64,000 nucleotides of DNA. Source: Molanna angustata. Lineage: Eukaryota > Arthropoda > Insecta > Trichoptera > Molannidae. The stretch spans positions 33,518,132-33,582,131 of the forward strand of contig OY754981.1 in NCBI GenBank assembly GCA_963576475.1, written 5' to 3'. Position 1 is the stretch's first letter, and each line of letters starts with the position of its first letter. The notes under the pieces were generated by a model that saw nothing but the letters and a program-made list of their open reading frames with translations, searched no databases and had not been told where the DNA came from. The translations under genes and the position numbers were made by a program. Below, one piece after another: positions 1 to 25,267 of this stretch.

Positions 1-165
1 TGTTACACACTAACTTGAATCAAGAGCACTTTCGCTAAAGGACTGAAACAGCATTGTTTCGTAGAGGAGCACTGAACTGAACTATCAACACCATTGGAAA
101 TTGGAATGATCTCGAATCATTAAACGACGCTATAAAAATCCATTATTCCAATTATAATTGAATCA
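1..165 (+). mobile_element. LINE 3'-end relic
   Basis: This stretch resembles positions 49190-49300: both carry a 'GAATGATCT' block, 'CAATCATTAAACG' or 'GAATCATTAAACG', then 'TATAAAAAT'. At 49150 the matching repeat begins with a reverse-transcriptase C-terminal reading (WNALPPDV...), so this is probably the 3' end of the same jockey/CR1-like LINE family. No intact frame remains. Confidence 0.4.
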
Positions 166-1184
166 TTTCAACCAACTAGTTTTTAAAACATTAAAGGAAG
201 AATTGCAAGAGAAATAATATGAGGTTGATGGTGTGTTTTTATTTTAAAAATGACTATATTTGTATAAACATAGATTAAACACAGGTGAGTTCATTTCATA
301 GAGTTATGCCGCGTACTTCGAATGAAGAGCTGAACGATACGGTATATTGTGAATATAATAGACAGTGTAATACGCTCAGCGGATGGTTACATTCAGTTAT
401 GCCAACTTACAAATATATACCTACCTTAGTTTTGTAAAAATTGATTTTGGGAATGTTTATTGGGTCACATCGACATCACCTGGCAAACTACCAACAACTA
501 AAGTGCCTTCATAATATGTACCTAGATAGATAGATATATTTACTTAATACAACTTTCTTATACGGCACTGCGCCATTTATACCTACCATAAACAACATCA
601 AATTCGATACTATCTCTGATATACTTATGTACATTAACCAAATAAACTGGGTACCTAAAAAATATATACTAAAAAAATAATATAATAATATTATAGAGTT
701 AAAGTTTTATTCATAATATATCCTTATTTAACCAAGTTTAGTATGACGATCGACAATTCTTTATAGAACTGCATTATTATAAATTATAAAATAAAAAACT
801 TGGTTTTCGTTCTATCATTATTTACTAAACCCAATTTCTCAATAGATGGTGATATGAAATAAGACTCACTATCTTCGATAGATGGCATGATGTTCCCAAA
901 CTTGTTTTCAAACTAGGTATGTGTTGTCACTTGTCACCTCGGTGCGGGTGGGGAGAGGTAAGTTACAATTATTATTACTTTTTTTAATATTAGCTTATAT
1001 GGCATTCCACCCAAACATTAAGATGATTTCTGCCAGTATAAAAATGTTATTAAATTATTATGAGACTTGATGTATTTGCTGATACATTATTAGGTCCAGC
1101 ACTCATAATATTAACCAATATTATTTTCTTTTTATGAAAATTGTAAGCTGGACGTCTGTCGATCCTACCCTTTTTAATAAAATT

Positions 1185-1898
1185 ATACATACATACATAC
1201 ATACCATCACGCCATGTCCCTTACGGGGTAGGCAGAGAGAACCGAACGCCACTTACTTCTATCTTGACATACATTCATCGCCTCGACAACATTCATACAT
1301 CGTCTTATACATGTTCGTCTGTTGTTCACGCTTCTAACATTTCCGTCTTTCAAAATATCATTCACATGGTCGTGCCATCCCTTTCTTGGGCGGCCCTCAA
1401 TCCAATCCTATCCGCATTGTATATTTTCTTCGTCAGGCGTTCCTCATTCATTCTACCCATGTGGCCAAACCATCTCAGTGTGTTCACTTTCATTCTATTA
1501 ATGATATCTTTCTTCATCTTACATTCTTTCCTTATGTTCTCATTTCTTACCCTGTCATACATCGTTCTATTGCAGATTCTTCTTAGCGATCTCATTTCAA
1601 CAGCATTTATTCTGCTTTCGTGCGACTTCTGCCATGTCCAGGTTTCACTTGCATACGTCAACGTTGGCACTAAGATAGCGTTATGAATGGCAACTTTGAC
1701 AACCTTTGATATGTTGCGTTCATTCATAACTGGTCTCAGTGCTCCATTCATTCTGTTTCCTGTCATAACTCTTCTTTCGATATCCTTATCAGGTCGTCCA
1801 TTCCGTTGAAACATGCTTCCTAGATATACATACTCGTCGACTTGCTCGAGCCATTCATTCTCTACTCTTATTTTACACGCTGTTCTGCTTTCACTCAA
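1185..1898 (-). pseudogene. LINE reverse transcriptase C-terminus plus 3' UTR, 5'-truncated
   Basis: A 178-codon frame at 1362-1898 encodes the C-terminal part of a non-LTR retrotransposon reverse transcriptase. It has the signatures EYVYLGSMF, a 'TYASETWTW' block (equivalent of 'YGSETW') and 'LRWFGHMGRM' near residue 140. Downstream on the same strand (1340 to 1185) is a short 3' UTR that ends in (TATG)n, a typical lepidopteran LINE tail. The catalytic YxDD region is missing, so this is a 5'-truncated dead insertion. It lies in the Sap47 intron on the same strand as the gene. Confidence 0.75.
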
Positions 1899-2099
1899 AC
1901 AAAAAAATAAATTTAATTAAATTAAAAAGTGGCGAGTTACTTCAATTTATTTAGTTGTTTATAGTATTTTCATTTTTATTTAATGCTTTTATAAATGTTT
2001 CATAATCTTAAGATGATCGCTCTCAAAGGCAGACATAAAAAGTAGAGTTCAACAGAAAATCTATGATATTTGAATCTCCTAACATCAATGTCAGGATTA

Positions 2100-2500
2100 G
2101 GAAGAACTAGAATAAAACTCTTGTCAGGAGTGTGCTGCTGTATGGCAGCGAAACGTGGACTATCAGGCGGAGAGGATCTGGACGCCTTGATCCACGGCTA
2201 GGATCCATTGGTCAGACCACAATCAAAACGACGTGGTACTGAGCTGAGTCGGAGAAACTAGACAACTCCTAAAGAGGGTTGCCCAACAACGGTCATAATG
2301 GAAGTGCCATAACATCAGGACTCCGATTCTGCTTACTATCGCCGAAGGAATGACGGAGGGCAGAAACTACAGAGGTCGCCCTATAGATTGTTATATGGAG
2401 TGTGTGATCAGTGATGTGCGCTGTAGCAGCTACAAGAGATGAAGAGGCTGGCGGACAACATAGATATGTGGAGAGATGAAACCAATCCTAGAATTGTTAC
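2100..2500 (+). pseudogene. Degenerate LINE reverse transcriptase C-terminal fragment
   Basis: Reading across stops and frameshifts gives VRSVLLYGSETWT, then VLSRVGETRQ, GRPIDCY and SDVRCSSYK. The same order of motifs occurs on the minus strand at 11765-12139, so the two are relics of one LINE family. No open frame of useful length survives. Confidence 0.65.
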
Positions 2501-4039
2501 CATGAAGAAGAACATCAAATATAATCTAAATGTACCTACTAGTAACTAAGATACAAAATACAACATACTTACCAGAATAAACATTCAAATGAATGAATAA
2601 AAAATATCGAAAGGGTTTTTTAATATAAAAGTCGGTAATACTTTCGATAGCTTAGTCACTTTTAAAAACGTAAATATGAAAAAGACCAACAACTTTGGTA
2701 CAAAATGAAGGGTGGGTAAAAATCGGACACTTAATATTCTGATCACAATCTTCCGACGAAATGAATTAACTAAAAAAAATGAACTTTTTTCTTCGAATCG
2801 ACAGCAGCTTCCGTTAATGGAATTTACTAAGAATTTTTTTTTTGAAAAAAAAATTATACCAACAAGAAACGACTTTGAGACTTAGCTGGCTGTGATGGGT
2901 GTGGTTAAGCTATAAAAATGGAGAACCATAAAGTCAAAATTCGTAAAAACGATTTCTTCTAATTCGCTTCACATGGATGATTCTTAACCGACAACTTTTT
3001 AAGATTTTTTTTTGTAAAAATTAATCACAAGACACAACTTATGAAGTAGGTATATTCTTTTTCTTCTTCTTCGTGCCACATCAGGTCACCCCAAATTTAA
3101 AAAATAACGTCAATTATATTTTTGATCTTGTACATTTTTTAAGTATATCTCAGAGACGAAAATTGAAACACACTTATCAAAAGGAGTAACCGGAAAATCA
3201 AGCACGTACCATATACTCAAATACTTAGTTTAGTTCTGCTAAGATAATGTTTGGTGAATGTAAAATTACAAAATAGATACCTACTTCCATTTTTTAACAC
3301 GAAAATTTAACTCAATTAAAGAAGGTCATTATGAAATATATCAAGGAACTTGTACACCTTATTTATTGTAATTTATATGTACATTGTAATTGTTTCGATC
3401 TATAAATTAGAAAGAGTTTTAATTGCAAAAAATAGAAATATTTTCTAATATACAAATGTCGAAAAACAATATATTAGAGGATAATGAGATAATTAAAACA
3501 CGAAAAAATGAGTACATAATAAATGGTATGGTCACAAATAAAGAATGACTAATAAAACTTTTAAAGTATAGAAACATAAAATATAATAAAACGTGGATGC
3601 AAATGAAGCCAAAATAGTAGATATATGTGGAGAGGAAAATTTAAAATTAATAACCTGTTATTGTCCCAAATAAATGAAATATTAATAACAAGTGTGGGGG
3701 TGGTAAAAATATTTTTTATTCTCAATTACAAATAGAAAAAATCCAAAAGACAAAGGGGAATGATATTCCACAAAGGGTGGGGTGGGGTGGGGTGTGGGTA
3801 AATAAAGACTACCCTTTTCTTTTATTCATTATGAACTTTGAATTCCCACGAAGTCAAGCTATTAAAAATACATACATTGGCTTATTATATTAATTGGAAA
3901 CAACAATATATTATGTACTTACATATGAAGAATACAGCTTTATTGTGGAAATCTCGAGTTCAAGAGTGACAAAGTGTTATTTTGTTAAATTATTTTCTTA
4001 TGTGGCACCGGCTTAGAATAGTGCTTCCACTCTTTTCTA

Positions 4040-4300
4040 TTATTGTTTTCGAGTGTCCCCGTAAGAGCCGGGTAATCGAAAATACAACAGGCAACAATAA
4101 CATCTGACATCGTTCAGCAATGAGGTTCACCACCCATCCTGAATGTAGTGCCTTTTGGGTGAGACGAGACTGGTGTGTTGGTATACACAGATGTGTTGTG
4201 CTCCCTTTTATAAGGCAATGCACACCCGCACACCTTTCGCTGGTTACCCCACATTGTAGGATGTGCCGTGATGGTATGTATGTATGTTTTTTCATAATCA
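4040..4300 (+). mobile_element. LINE 3' UTR fragment with (ATGT)n tail
   Basis: The stretch ends in 'GTGATGGTATGTATGTATG', which is the plus-strand version of the tail seen on the minus strand at 1185-1215. The preceding sequence is open on both strands for short distances but shows no recognisable domain. Confidence 0.4.
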
Positions 4301-4489
4301 ATGGACGCTGTAACTACGTCATGGCAAAGTGGGGCCATCCCTAACAAACTATGCACCACATATTGGAAGAATGTAGCATATGAAGGCCCGAAGACGGATA
4401 ATTGCGAGTTGACACCTGCATTTGTAGATTAACTCGGAACTCACGACCTGAATATCTACGACAAATAAACAATGGATAGTAAATACCAG

Positions 4490-4740
4490 AACCAGCTCTG
4501 GATTGTTCCAAGCTGAAATCCAGTCCTACAAACCATTGGTTTCAGGGAAGGAGACTTTCCAGGGGAGACATATCCTGCATAATTAATAATTGGCCACTGT
4601 ATTGTAGCTTCTCATCTTTTCAAAATAAATGTTTTTAATAGCCCAATTTATGTGAGTGTGGTCAGGAGGAAGAGACGTTGGACCACTTATTGTTTAATTA
4701 CCCTATACCTGATTAGCTAATAACAATGTTCTATACTCTG
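4490..4740 (+). pseudogene. LINE RNase H-end relic
   Basis: A short reading near 4655-4720 gives CECGQEEETLDHLLFNYP. This matches the Cys-rich end of the RNase H region seen in R1/I/jockey-type LINEs (C-x-C-x5-T-x-x-H-x-L). The surrounding frame is broken. Confidence 0.5.
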
Positions 4741-5559
4741 ATTTAATAACCACAATTATGTTACATACATATACATATCCAATTAATATTTCTCATATTT
4801 TATCATTTTTAATCGTTTCTTTAATGAATCAACGCAAAGAACAATTGTCAAGAATAAAAAACAAAAATTTACTGTAATGAGGAATGAACGAAGGAATAAG
4901 GAGATATGGAAGTAATATAAATTTGAATTTGAAGAAGGTAGGTACTAAGAAAAGCAGAGCAATTGTCTATCGAGCTGACGCTTAAGTAAACCATTGTAAG
5001 AAGAAGCGGGTAGAAAGATTTGAAATCACGTAACTGGTTCTGAAGGAAACACTCCAACACTTGAAGATCAACAGACAAGACGAAACGAAAAGGAGATGAT
5101 AATTAGAAAAAACAATACATAGGTACCTAACCTAACCTACCTTTGTAGTTAATTATTTCGAGAGTTTAAAAACAGCGTGAAACATGACCTAAAGTACCTA
5201 CCTAATAATAATCTGTCTTAAGCTATTTTTTATAAAACGTAAAACAGCCGACGTTTTGCGTAAAAACAACTCGTTTTTCTTCATTGATTTAAACAAAAAT
5301 AAAATACAAACAGTAGTGTCGAAATCAAATGGACATATTTATAAAACGAGCGGGTTTTGGTGAACACAAAGGTCTGAACAATATACATATATACATTATA
5401 TATAGTTACTGTACTACACTTTTTTCTTATTGAAAGGTCGGCACTCTTTCAATAAATGCTATTCGTTTCTGTCTACTTCGTGAACACGAAAAGTATCTGT
5501 GACAGATGTCTTATGTAATCAGGCAATAAATGCTGTCAACTCTGTAACAGGCTAAATTC

Positions 5560-6015
5560 AGAGATCTATGCCATCAAAAAAGTTAAGGATGTCTGTGGAC
5601 AAGATACAGCGAGATGTATTTTCATAGCATTATATCATATGGTGTGATGTTCTGGGGAAGACAGCTGACTCTCTAATAATGTTTTTGTATTGCAAAAGTG
5701 AGCGGTTAGGATTATTCTTAATTTGCGCCCAAGAGATTCCGGCCGTGAATACTTGGGCATACTCACATTGGCTGGCGCCTACATTCAGGAATGCCATACT
5801 TGTGCTCGACGAAATATGAAGAACACTCCCCTGAACTCGTAATATCATCGGTATAACAAAACCAGACTGTAAAGTGCAGACTGGCAAAGGTCGCAAATAT
5901 CTTCGTGGGATAGAGTATTAAGGTGTATAATAAACTGCTACCACACATAGGGTCTTTGAAAGAAGGTTGTTTTGTGAGAGATGACCAAGTATCTCGTCGA
6001 GAAATACTCTTATAC
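5560..6015 (+). pseudogene. Degenerate jockey-like reverse transcriptase fragment
   Basis: Frame-hopping translation gives a reading like 'HSIISYGVMFWGR', then 'RAVRIIL' and 'NLRPRDSGREYLGILTLAG', a block seen after the thumb region in jockey-clade LINE reverse transcriptases. Several stops interrupt it. It is on the opposite strand to Sap47. Confidence 0.5.
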
Positions 6016-6228
6016 AACTGAAGAAATTCTAAATGAACGAGATTTCAATTAGCATGGATTATTTTCTTTTGTCAATTAATCATAATTTGTTTATTTAGTG
6101 ACGACTCCGAGTGCTCAGTTCGGGAGCCTTTTATGGAGGATAAATCAATACAATGCATTTCTGAAATCATAACCTACGTTTTATGTTATTCCATTACATT
6201 TGAAATAGACAAATAATAAATGACTTAC

Positions 6229-19291
<13,063 letters not shown>

Positions 19292-20141
19292 TTTCACAGA
19301 TAACACTTATTTACTTATTTACAACAAACGACAAAACTTCACTGGTCAACGACACAAATTAGATTGAATATGTATCACTCCCGCACTACACTGTCGCGAC
19401 TTGGTGCATATCACCATACGAACGAGAAAACCTTCGGCGACTGACAAATCAGCTGAAACGCAGAAAAAACGATGTCAGAAGAATCGACCAGGGTAAACAA
19501 AAGTGCGCACGATATCTTGCGCAAAAATATGAAACGTCAAGATAAAACTATGTTGCCATGCTTTTAAATATTACTTGTCAATAAAATATTATCGTAAGTA
19601 AATACTTTATTGAAGCTTTAATTGATTTTTTTTCTAATATTGTAGTCAAATATATACGATATATAATTTTCTGATTATTTATTGTAGCTAAATAATCAGA
19701 AAATAATCTTCTTGATCAGGAGTTGACAAACTTTTGGGGCAAAGAGCCAGTTTTAGGAATTCAAATTGAACAGCGGGCCGAAGAAAATCATTAAAAATCT
19801 CAATCGTTACTTACTTATTGTGAAATATCTCAATTGTAAAATTTTACTAAAGTAATTTTGTGACAATATTTTTCTCGGGGGGCACATATTGTCTTTTCTC
19901 TTCGCAGCCATGGCATTCATGGGCCCGTCCAATGGTAGGACGGACGTTAACTTTGGCTGATGGGGACAAAATATCAGGAGATAGCCCACACAAAGCCAAA
20001 ATGTTTTTTAGAAAGAATATTAGGAAGAATTAATGCTCTGTTTAAAATCACCGATATTGATCTATGAGATGTTTCACGTAATGCGACGATATGTAAATCA
20101 GAATGACAACATTACGGCTACTCAGTCCCCACTGTGACAAA
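19292..20141 (-). promoter_or_regulatory. Sap47 5' flank (presumed promoter) and intergenic DNA
   Basis: The 270 bp above the Sap47 start codon are less AT-rich than the flanks and contain CG-bearing stretches such as 'GCGCACGATATCTTGCGC', an imperfect palindrome near 19504. No TATA box is obvious. The promoter role is inferred from position only. Nothing recognisable lies from 19600 to 20141. Confidence 0.4.
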
Positions 20142-20365
20142 GGATAGCCTAGTCTTCACACCATTTTTTTTAAACATAACCTACGAAAGTTTGGTTAAAA
20201 TACCAATTTAGTCATTTATTTTAATATTTTAGTTACTTTTTTTAATATATAATGCAACTGGCTCACGCCAGTCGCAATTATAACTACAAACAAACCTAAC
20301 CAACCTATTTTTACCAAACTTTTGTAGGTTAGGTTTACAAAAATGGTGTGAAGACTAGGCTATCC
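20142..20365. mobile_element. 224-bp MITE flanked by CTGTGAC repeats
   Basis: The ends are a perfect 27-bp inverted repeat beginning GGATAGCCTAGTCTTCACAC. A second inverted pair (ACCTACGAAAGTTTGGT with ACCAAACTTTTGTAGGT) lies inside. CTGTGAC occurs just before the left end (20132-20138) and directly after the right end (20366-20372), consistent with a target duplication. No coding sequence is present. Confidence 0.85.
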
Positions 20366-20758
20366 CTGTGACTAAAGCTTCACGGCACGACATAAAAAAA
20401 TCCGAGATATGAAAAGTTGGTGATTAACATTGTACAAATGATACCTATTGCTTCGTGGCAAAATTTGATTTTGCTCGCATTGTTCCAACAATTGTTCCTA
20501 TCTTTCAGTTTTTACATATACGAAAGATAAGTTTTTATTTTTATCGCAATTAATATAATATATTGATTAACTTTATTATCCAAGTATTTTACTCCTTTTA
20601 TTTTCTTATCTTCCGGAATGTGATTTTGGCCTATTGAATTGAAAAAATTGTATCGAAAAACATTTTTTTCAATTATCAATTAATATTTTTTAGGTAAATT
20701 CTATTAAAGTTTTTTTTAGAATATACAAATAACTCGGAAACTATTTGTGAATTCAAGT

Positions 20759-21715
20759 TGACACTCCTTCGCTTCACGCTGTCCGGAGACTCAGATGGCA
20801 AGGCCGCTGACCAGCTCCGAACAGCACTCAGCGTAGACGTGTGCAGTTTAGGTGGAGCGCTAGGGACGACGTGAAGCGTCGTCTCAACGTATCACTCCTC
20901 TCGGATAAACTGTTAAATACTACTGGACCAAGGTAAGAGAACATTTAAAGGCCACTCACCGTGAGGACGTGGTCTCCCAGCTTGGACCCCTGTCGATGAT
21001 GGTGGATCGACAGCCCACCAGGCGTAGTCTGCGTTGACCTACGGGTTGGTGGACGTCCTCGGCCACTGGGAAGGTCCGTGTTCAGCCCAACGTATGCAAA
21101 GAAGATTTAAACTTATAGTTAGCTTAGAGCCGATGGAAACACCTAGGTGGCACAACCTGACCGAGGGAATCCGTCGGACGAAACCCTGGCAGGCGACTCG
21201 CCGAAACGCGCAAAGGCCTCTACGGTTCAGCCAAGGCAACAGTCTCAGGAAAAAACCCAGCCAGCTGCACCAGGCTTGGCTCAAGTTAGAGTTTCTTACT
21301 TTCGTTGGGTAGAAAAAATACAATAAAAATTATTGCCGGCTCTGGGGCACCGGACTTGAGACGAGAAGTTATTTATTAATTTCTACTGCTGGCGGCTCGG
21401 CCAGACTTTAAAAAAAATTTCCTTTTTGAAAAAAAAAATAAAATTGATGTTAAAAGAATCGTTCCTCTTTTTTAAAATTAAAAATCTTTTTTTGCACGCG
21501 GCAAACTCAGCGCGCCTTTTTCTCCCAGCTGACAAGACAAAATGTTGCCATTTTATAAATAAAAATATCCCAAGTAATAAAAAAAATATTTCCCCAAAAA
21601 TGAATGGTGCTTCCCGCGGTATTTTGGGTAGGTACCCGAAAATACTCGCACGTCATATAGGGGCGTCGGATTTCTCTCGCTCACGTCACTCGTGACGACT
21701 GACCGGCCGGTATCA
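20759..21715 (-). repeat. 3' LTR of full-length gypsy copy
   Basis: It is 957 bp and reads TGATACCGGCCGG at its start and GGAGTGTCA at its end on the minus strand, so it has the usual TG...CA ends. The adjoining internal sequence GAATTGGAGGTGGCGAT is purine-rich and is the likely polypurine tract. Short frames inside the LTR are conserved only because the copies are young. Confidence 0.95.
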
Positions 21716-21760
21716 ATCGCCACCTCCAATTCGAGAGAAACCCAACGTCCCGATACGTGC

Positions 21761-24700
21761 TCAATCCTCCCGAAAGCGGCTAGGCAAACGCGAAACCCTG
21801 CGCGGGCGGTCAAGTCCGGAGGTCGAGGCCGAGTGCCGAGAAGTCAATGCGGGAATGTGGCTCGTCTCCGCCAGTGGGTCATCCGAATCCACTAGGACGT
21901 CCGGAGTTTCGAGGTCGGAGTTCTCGGAGGAGGACTCATCCGTCTCTCTTCGGTGAACAATTGGTGACGGTCCTCGCTCCGCGAGGCGTTCCACATGATG
22001 TTCAGGTCTGGCGACCCCTGACGCCGGCGCCGCTTTCATGTCGTCAGCGTGCACCTTCACAGGCCTGCCACTCCGTTCTACCCAGTAGACGTTCCCCCGG
22101 CCAACAGCCATGAGGACCGTGCATGGTCCACCCCACTTAGGGGCGAAACCGGGATGCCTGTCTCCGGAGGCATTCGTTCTAGGATGTTCCCTGATAAGGA
22201 CCTTCTGTCCCGGCAGAAAAACGGGGCGCGGCTCCGTGGGCCCCATATACCTCTCTTGGTACTCCTGCTGGTGAGCCCTTATATCTTCGTCCATGGCGAC
22301 TCTCTCTCGAGCCGCGGCATCTGAGGGCGGGGCATCATCCGGCTCCTTCAGCTGCCACTCTCCGGGTCTGGACAGAGAGTAGCCAAAGAGCGCTTGGCTT
22401 GGCGTGACGCTCGTGGCTTCATTTCGTCTACCTCTTAGACCTACTAGAACGGTAGACAAGTGCTGGTCCCATGTGCGATGGGGGTAGCGTTGGAGGGCAA
22501 CCCGGAGACCCTTTTTAAGCTCCTGGTTCCTACGTTCAGTGGGGTTTGCCCTCGCGTGGTAAATAGCCGTGGTCCAGTGCTGGCACTGCCATCGAGCAAT
22601 CGCATCTGTCCACAGTCGATGACCGAATTGTGGCCCATTATCGGTGAGGACCGCCTTAGGATACCCAAAGCGAGGGTAAACTTCCCTCTCGAGTAATTGG
22701 ACTAAAATTGAGGCCCGACTTGTTTTTATAGGGAAGGCTTCTACCCATCGGGTGTACAGGTCAGTCACTACGAAAATAAACCTTTTTCCTCGGTCCGTCC
22801 TGGGATACGGACCCATGATATCGGCAGCTATCAGGCTGAACGGCTCCGTTGGTCTGATTCCTCCCTGCGGCGCTCGCTGGCGGTTGGGCCCCGCCTTTGT
22901 TGTGGCACACACCATGCACGCTCGGACGTGATCGCGCACGTCTTTCTGCAAGTGTGCCCAGAAGAACAACTCTCTTATTGCCCTTCCGGTTTCCTCCGCC
23001 CCTGGGTGACCGGCAAGGTCAGAATCATGATACTCTGCCAGTACTCGCGGGATAAATGAAGAAGGCACCACCAAACAGGGTGGCCGGTTTAGTGATACCC
23101 TCCAAAGGAGCCCATCTCGCACCTCATGGTTCCTTATGAACCGTCGATCGCTTGGCCTCGTTGCTTCAGCTTGCGCTTCGTGCAAACGTTCCCATCGTTG
23201 GACGAGCAATCGTATAACCTCGTCCGTTTGTTGCGCCGTTCTGACGGCGAGCGCAAAAGAGGCTTCCCCGGACACATCGGGCAAGATTTCAGAACCTAAT
23301 GACGATGTGGTAGAGTCCCTGGACCCAACACACATAACCGCGGCTTGGCGGTCGACAGAGTGATGACTCGGCTCGACGCAGGGGTACATCATGCGATCCT
23401 CCTCGCCCGATAAGTCGCCTAGCGGGACATCCATCGGATGCCTCGACAGAGAATCAGGAAGCTGATTCTCCGCCCCTGGGCAATGCACTACATCAAAAGT
23501 AAATTCCTGGAGTAGTAAAGCCCACCTCATCAGCTTCGCCCTACTGTCCTTTCCCACATTCAGCCAGGTTAGGGCACGATTGTCTGTATACAGGGTGAAA
23601 TGGTGGCCCTCCAAGAATGGGCGGTATCTCTTTAACGCCCAGACGGCCGCTAGAGCCTCCTGCTCGTTTGAGTGGTATTTCTGCTCAGCGGGATTGAATC
23701 GCGAGCTTGCGTAGGAGATAACGTCTCGTGTTCCATCCTCCCTTGGATGAAACAGTACGGCCGCGACTCCCAGCTTACTGGCGTCCGTCTGCAGGCAAAA
23801 TTTTCGGCCAAAGTCTGGACGGGTCAGCTGGAGTGGCTGACTCATGGCCTGCTTAATAGCCTTCATCGCTGCTGATGCTTGCTTTGTCCATTTGAAAGGC
23901 TTCTTCAGCCGAAGCAAGTCCGTCAAAGGCGCAGCCAGTTCCGCAAAGCGTGGCACGTATTCCCGGAGCCAGTTACAAGTTCCCAGGAAACTTCGTACTC
24001 CCTTGCGGCTTGTAGGTTCGGGTGCTTCTTGAATAGCGCGTTCGTGTACTTCTTGGGGACGAGTACCAGTGGCAGTAACCACGTGTCCCAAATACTGGAG
24101 GGAACTCGCTCCAACAATGCACTTCTCGGGGGCGCAGCGCAGGCCATACAGCGCCAGACGCTCCAGCACCAACCGCAGGTGACGGCAGTGCTCCTCCCAC
24201 GTCCCCGAGAAAACGATAATGTCATCCAAGTAGACCATGCAGAATTCGCGAACGAATCCTGCTAGCACTTGCATCATCGTCCTCTGGAAACTGGAGGGCG
24301 CACCAGCCAAGCCAAAAGGCATCACCCGAAACTGGTAGCGGGCACCGTCCGGCGTCGTAAAAGCCGTCAGCGGTCGAGATTGAGGAGCTATCGGGACCTG
24401 CCAATATCCCTTCTTTAAATCGAATGTTGTAAATATCTTCGCTCCGCTCAAGTCCTTGAGCGTGTCACTTATGACTGGCAGAGGAGAGGCTTCGGGCACC
24501 GTCACTGCGTTTAGACGCCTGTAATCCACGCAGAACCGCCGGCCATCCTTTCCCTTCCGTGCAGCCATCACTACGGGAAAGTTATACGGCGACTGACTGG
24601 TCTCGATAACGCCATCAGCGAGCATCCCTTCCAACTGGACGTAGAGTTCACGCTTTTTCTCGTCAGAGAGTCGGTGAGGGCGAACGCTTATCGGACGGGC

Positions 24701-25267
24701 ATCGGTTAAACGTATTTTGAGCTCGGGCACTCTAGCAGGCCCGCTGAATGGGAGGAAAACTTCATGTAGATCCTCCAAGACCTTCCGAATCTTGTCCCGA
24801 TGAAGAGCGGGGATATCGTCGCGAGATGGCAATGTTACGGAATTCGGAGTTGGACACGGTTGCTCGGGGATCAGGTGGACGCTCGTCCGCTCCCTCTTTC
24901 CGAAGTTTACACATTTTCTACAAAAGTCCACGCAGGCCTCTTCCTCGGTGAGCCATGGCTGACCGAGAATGACCTCCTCGCGTAAGCCGTCCACGACAAG
25001 AAAACTTGACACGGTTCGTAAATCTCTGGTCGACCACTCCAAAGTCGCCTCCCCTTGCACCTTCATGGTCATGCTAAAGTGGGCAAGTCCCAGCGACGGG
25101 AGTTCGGTCTCGGAGACATCAGCTTCGGGGGGAACCAAAGCACTCCTAATTAAGTTGTGGGAAGCCGCGGTATCAATAAGTGCTTTGCACTGCTGATCTC
25201 CCAGTTCAATGCGTATCCGGGGAAGATTCGCCTGTCGAGTGACCAGATGACATTCCGCCTCACTCGA
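21761..25267 (-). CDS. pol: Gypsy Pol polyprotein: protease, RT, RNase H, integrase
   Basis: A 1168-residue open frame. Protease: the motif at residues 32-36 is D-T-A-A-S where D-[ST]-G-A is expected, with the partner VILGQPWL near residue 100. Reverse transcriptase: TFDLKKG (Asp 283) and YLDDIIVFS (346-354). RNase H: TDASKLGVAAVLF near 495, TDNRALTWL near 562 and LPDSLSR near 603. Integrase: H-x8-H and ACMVC zinc-binding residues, D818, D878 and E913, then a GPC-type GPY/F module (KWGGPC). The frame continues upstream to about 25468, overlapping the end of gag in the -1 frame, but a TAA at 25268-25270 interrupts it. Translation would therefore need readthrough or another start, or this copy is inactivated there. 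Confidence 0.95.
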   Translation of the reverse strand, partial: SSEAECHLVTRQANLPRIRIELGDQQCKALIDTAASHNLIRSALVPPEADVSETELPSLGLAHFSMTMKVQGEATLEWSTRDLRTVSSFLVVDGLREEVILGQPWLTEEEACVDFCRKCVNFGKRERTSVHLIPEQPCPTPNSVTLPSRDDIPALHRDKIRKVLEDLHEVFLPFSGPARVPELKIRLTDARPISVRPHRLSDEKKRELYVQLEGMLADGVIETSQSPYNFPVVMAARKGKDGRRFCVDYRRLNAVTVPEASPLPVISDTLKDLSGAKIFTTFDLKKGYWQVPIAPQSRPLTAFTTPDGARYQFRVMPFGLAGAPSSFQRTMMQVLAGFVREFCMVYLDDIIVFSGTWEEHCRHLRLVLERLALYGLRCAPEKCIVGASSLQYLGHVVTATGTRPQEVHERAIQEAPEPTSRKGVRSFLGTCNWLREYVPRFAELAAPLTDLLRLKKPFKWTKQASAAMKAIKQAMSQPLQLTRPDFGRKFCLQTDASKLGVAAVLFHPREDGTRDVISYASSRFNPAEQKYHSNEQEALAAVWALKRYRPFLEGHHFTLYTDNRALTWLNVGKDSRAKLMRWALLLQEFTFDVVHCPGAENQLPDSLSRHPMDVPLGDLSGEEDRMMYPCVEPSHHSVDRQAAVMCVGSRDSTTSSLGSEILPDVSGEASFALAVRTAQQTDEVIRLLVQRWERLHEAQAEATRPSDRRFIRNHEVRDGLLWRVSLNRPPCLVVPSSFIPRVLAEYHDSDLAGHPGAEETGRAIRELFFWAHLQKDVRDHVRACMVCATTKAGPNRQRAPQGGIRPTEPFSLIAADIMGPYPRTDRGKRFIFVVTDLYTRWVEAFPIKTSRASILVQLLEREVYPRFGYPKAVLTDNGPQFGHRLWTDAIARWQCQHWTTAIYHARANPTERRNQELKKGLRVALQRYPHRTWDQHLSTVLVGLRGRRNEATSVTPSQALFGYSLSRPGEWQLKEPDDAPPSDAAARERVAMDEDIRAHQQEYQERYMGPTEPRPVFLPGQKVLIREHPRTNASGDRHPGFAPKWGGPCTVLMAVGRGNVYWVERSGRPVKVHADDMKAAPASGVARPEHHVERLAERGPSPIVHRRETDESSSENSDLETPDVLVDSDDPLAETSHIPALTSRHSASTSGLDRPRRVSRLPSRFRED

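Larger units (their letters stand above)
1..6228 (-). other. Sap47 intron after coding exon 4 (partial)
   Basis: This is the region beyond the splice donor of the last recognised Sap47 exon. It contains only LINE relics, listed separately, and AT-rich sequence. I see no further exon and no BSD-domain coding signal. Stretches 170-1180, 2530-3980 and 4750-5550 hold no gene or repeat that I can name. Confidence 0.55.

Noticed and set aside
5120..5145. Telomere-like CCTAACCTAACC
   Set aside because: Only two to three imperfect repeats. Similar words occur near 10990 and 20310 within ordinary sequence, so there is no telomeric array.
1..6228. Remaining Sap47 exons (BSD domain)
   Set aside because: I searched this interval by eye for the conserved Trp/Gly-Pro blocks and found none. 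The exons are probably beyond the left edge.
21034..21695. Frames of 84-94 codons repeated at 28.4, 30.8, 39.2, 56.1 and 60.1 kb
   Set aside because: They lie in the gypsy LTRs on both strands and are not genes.
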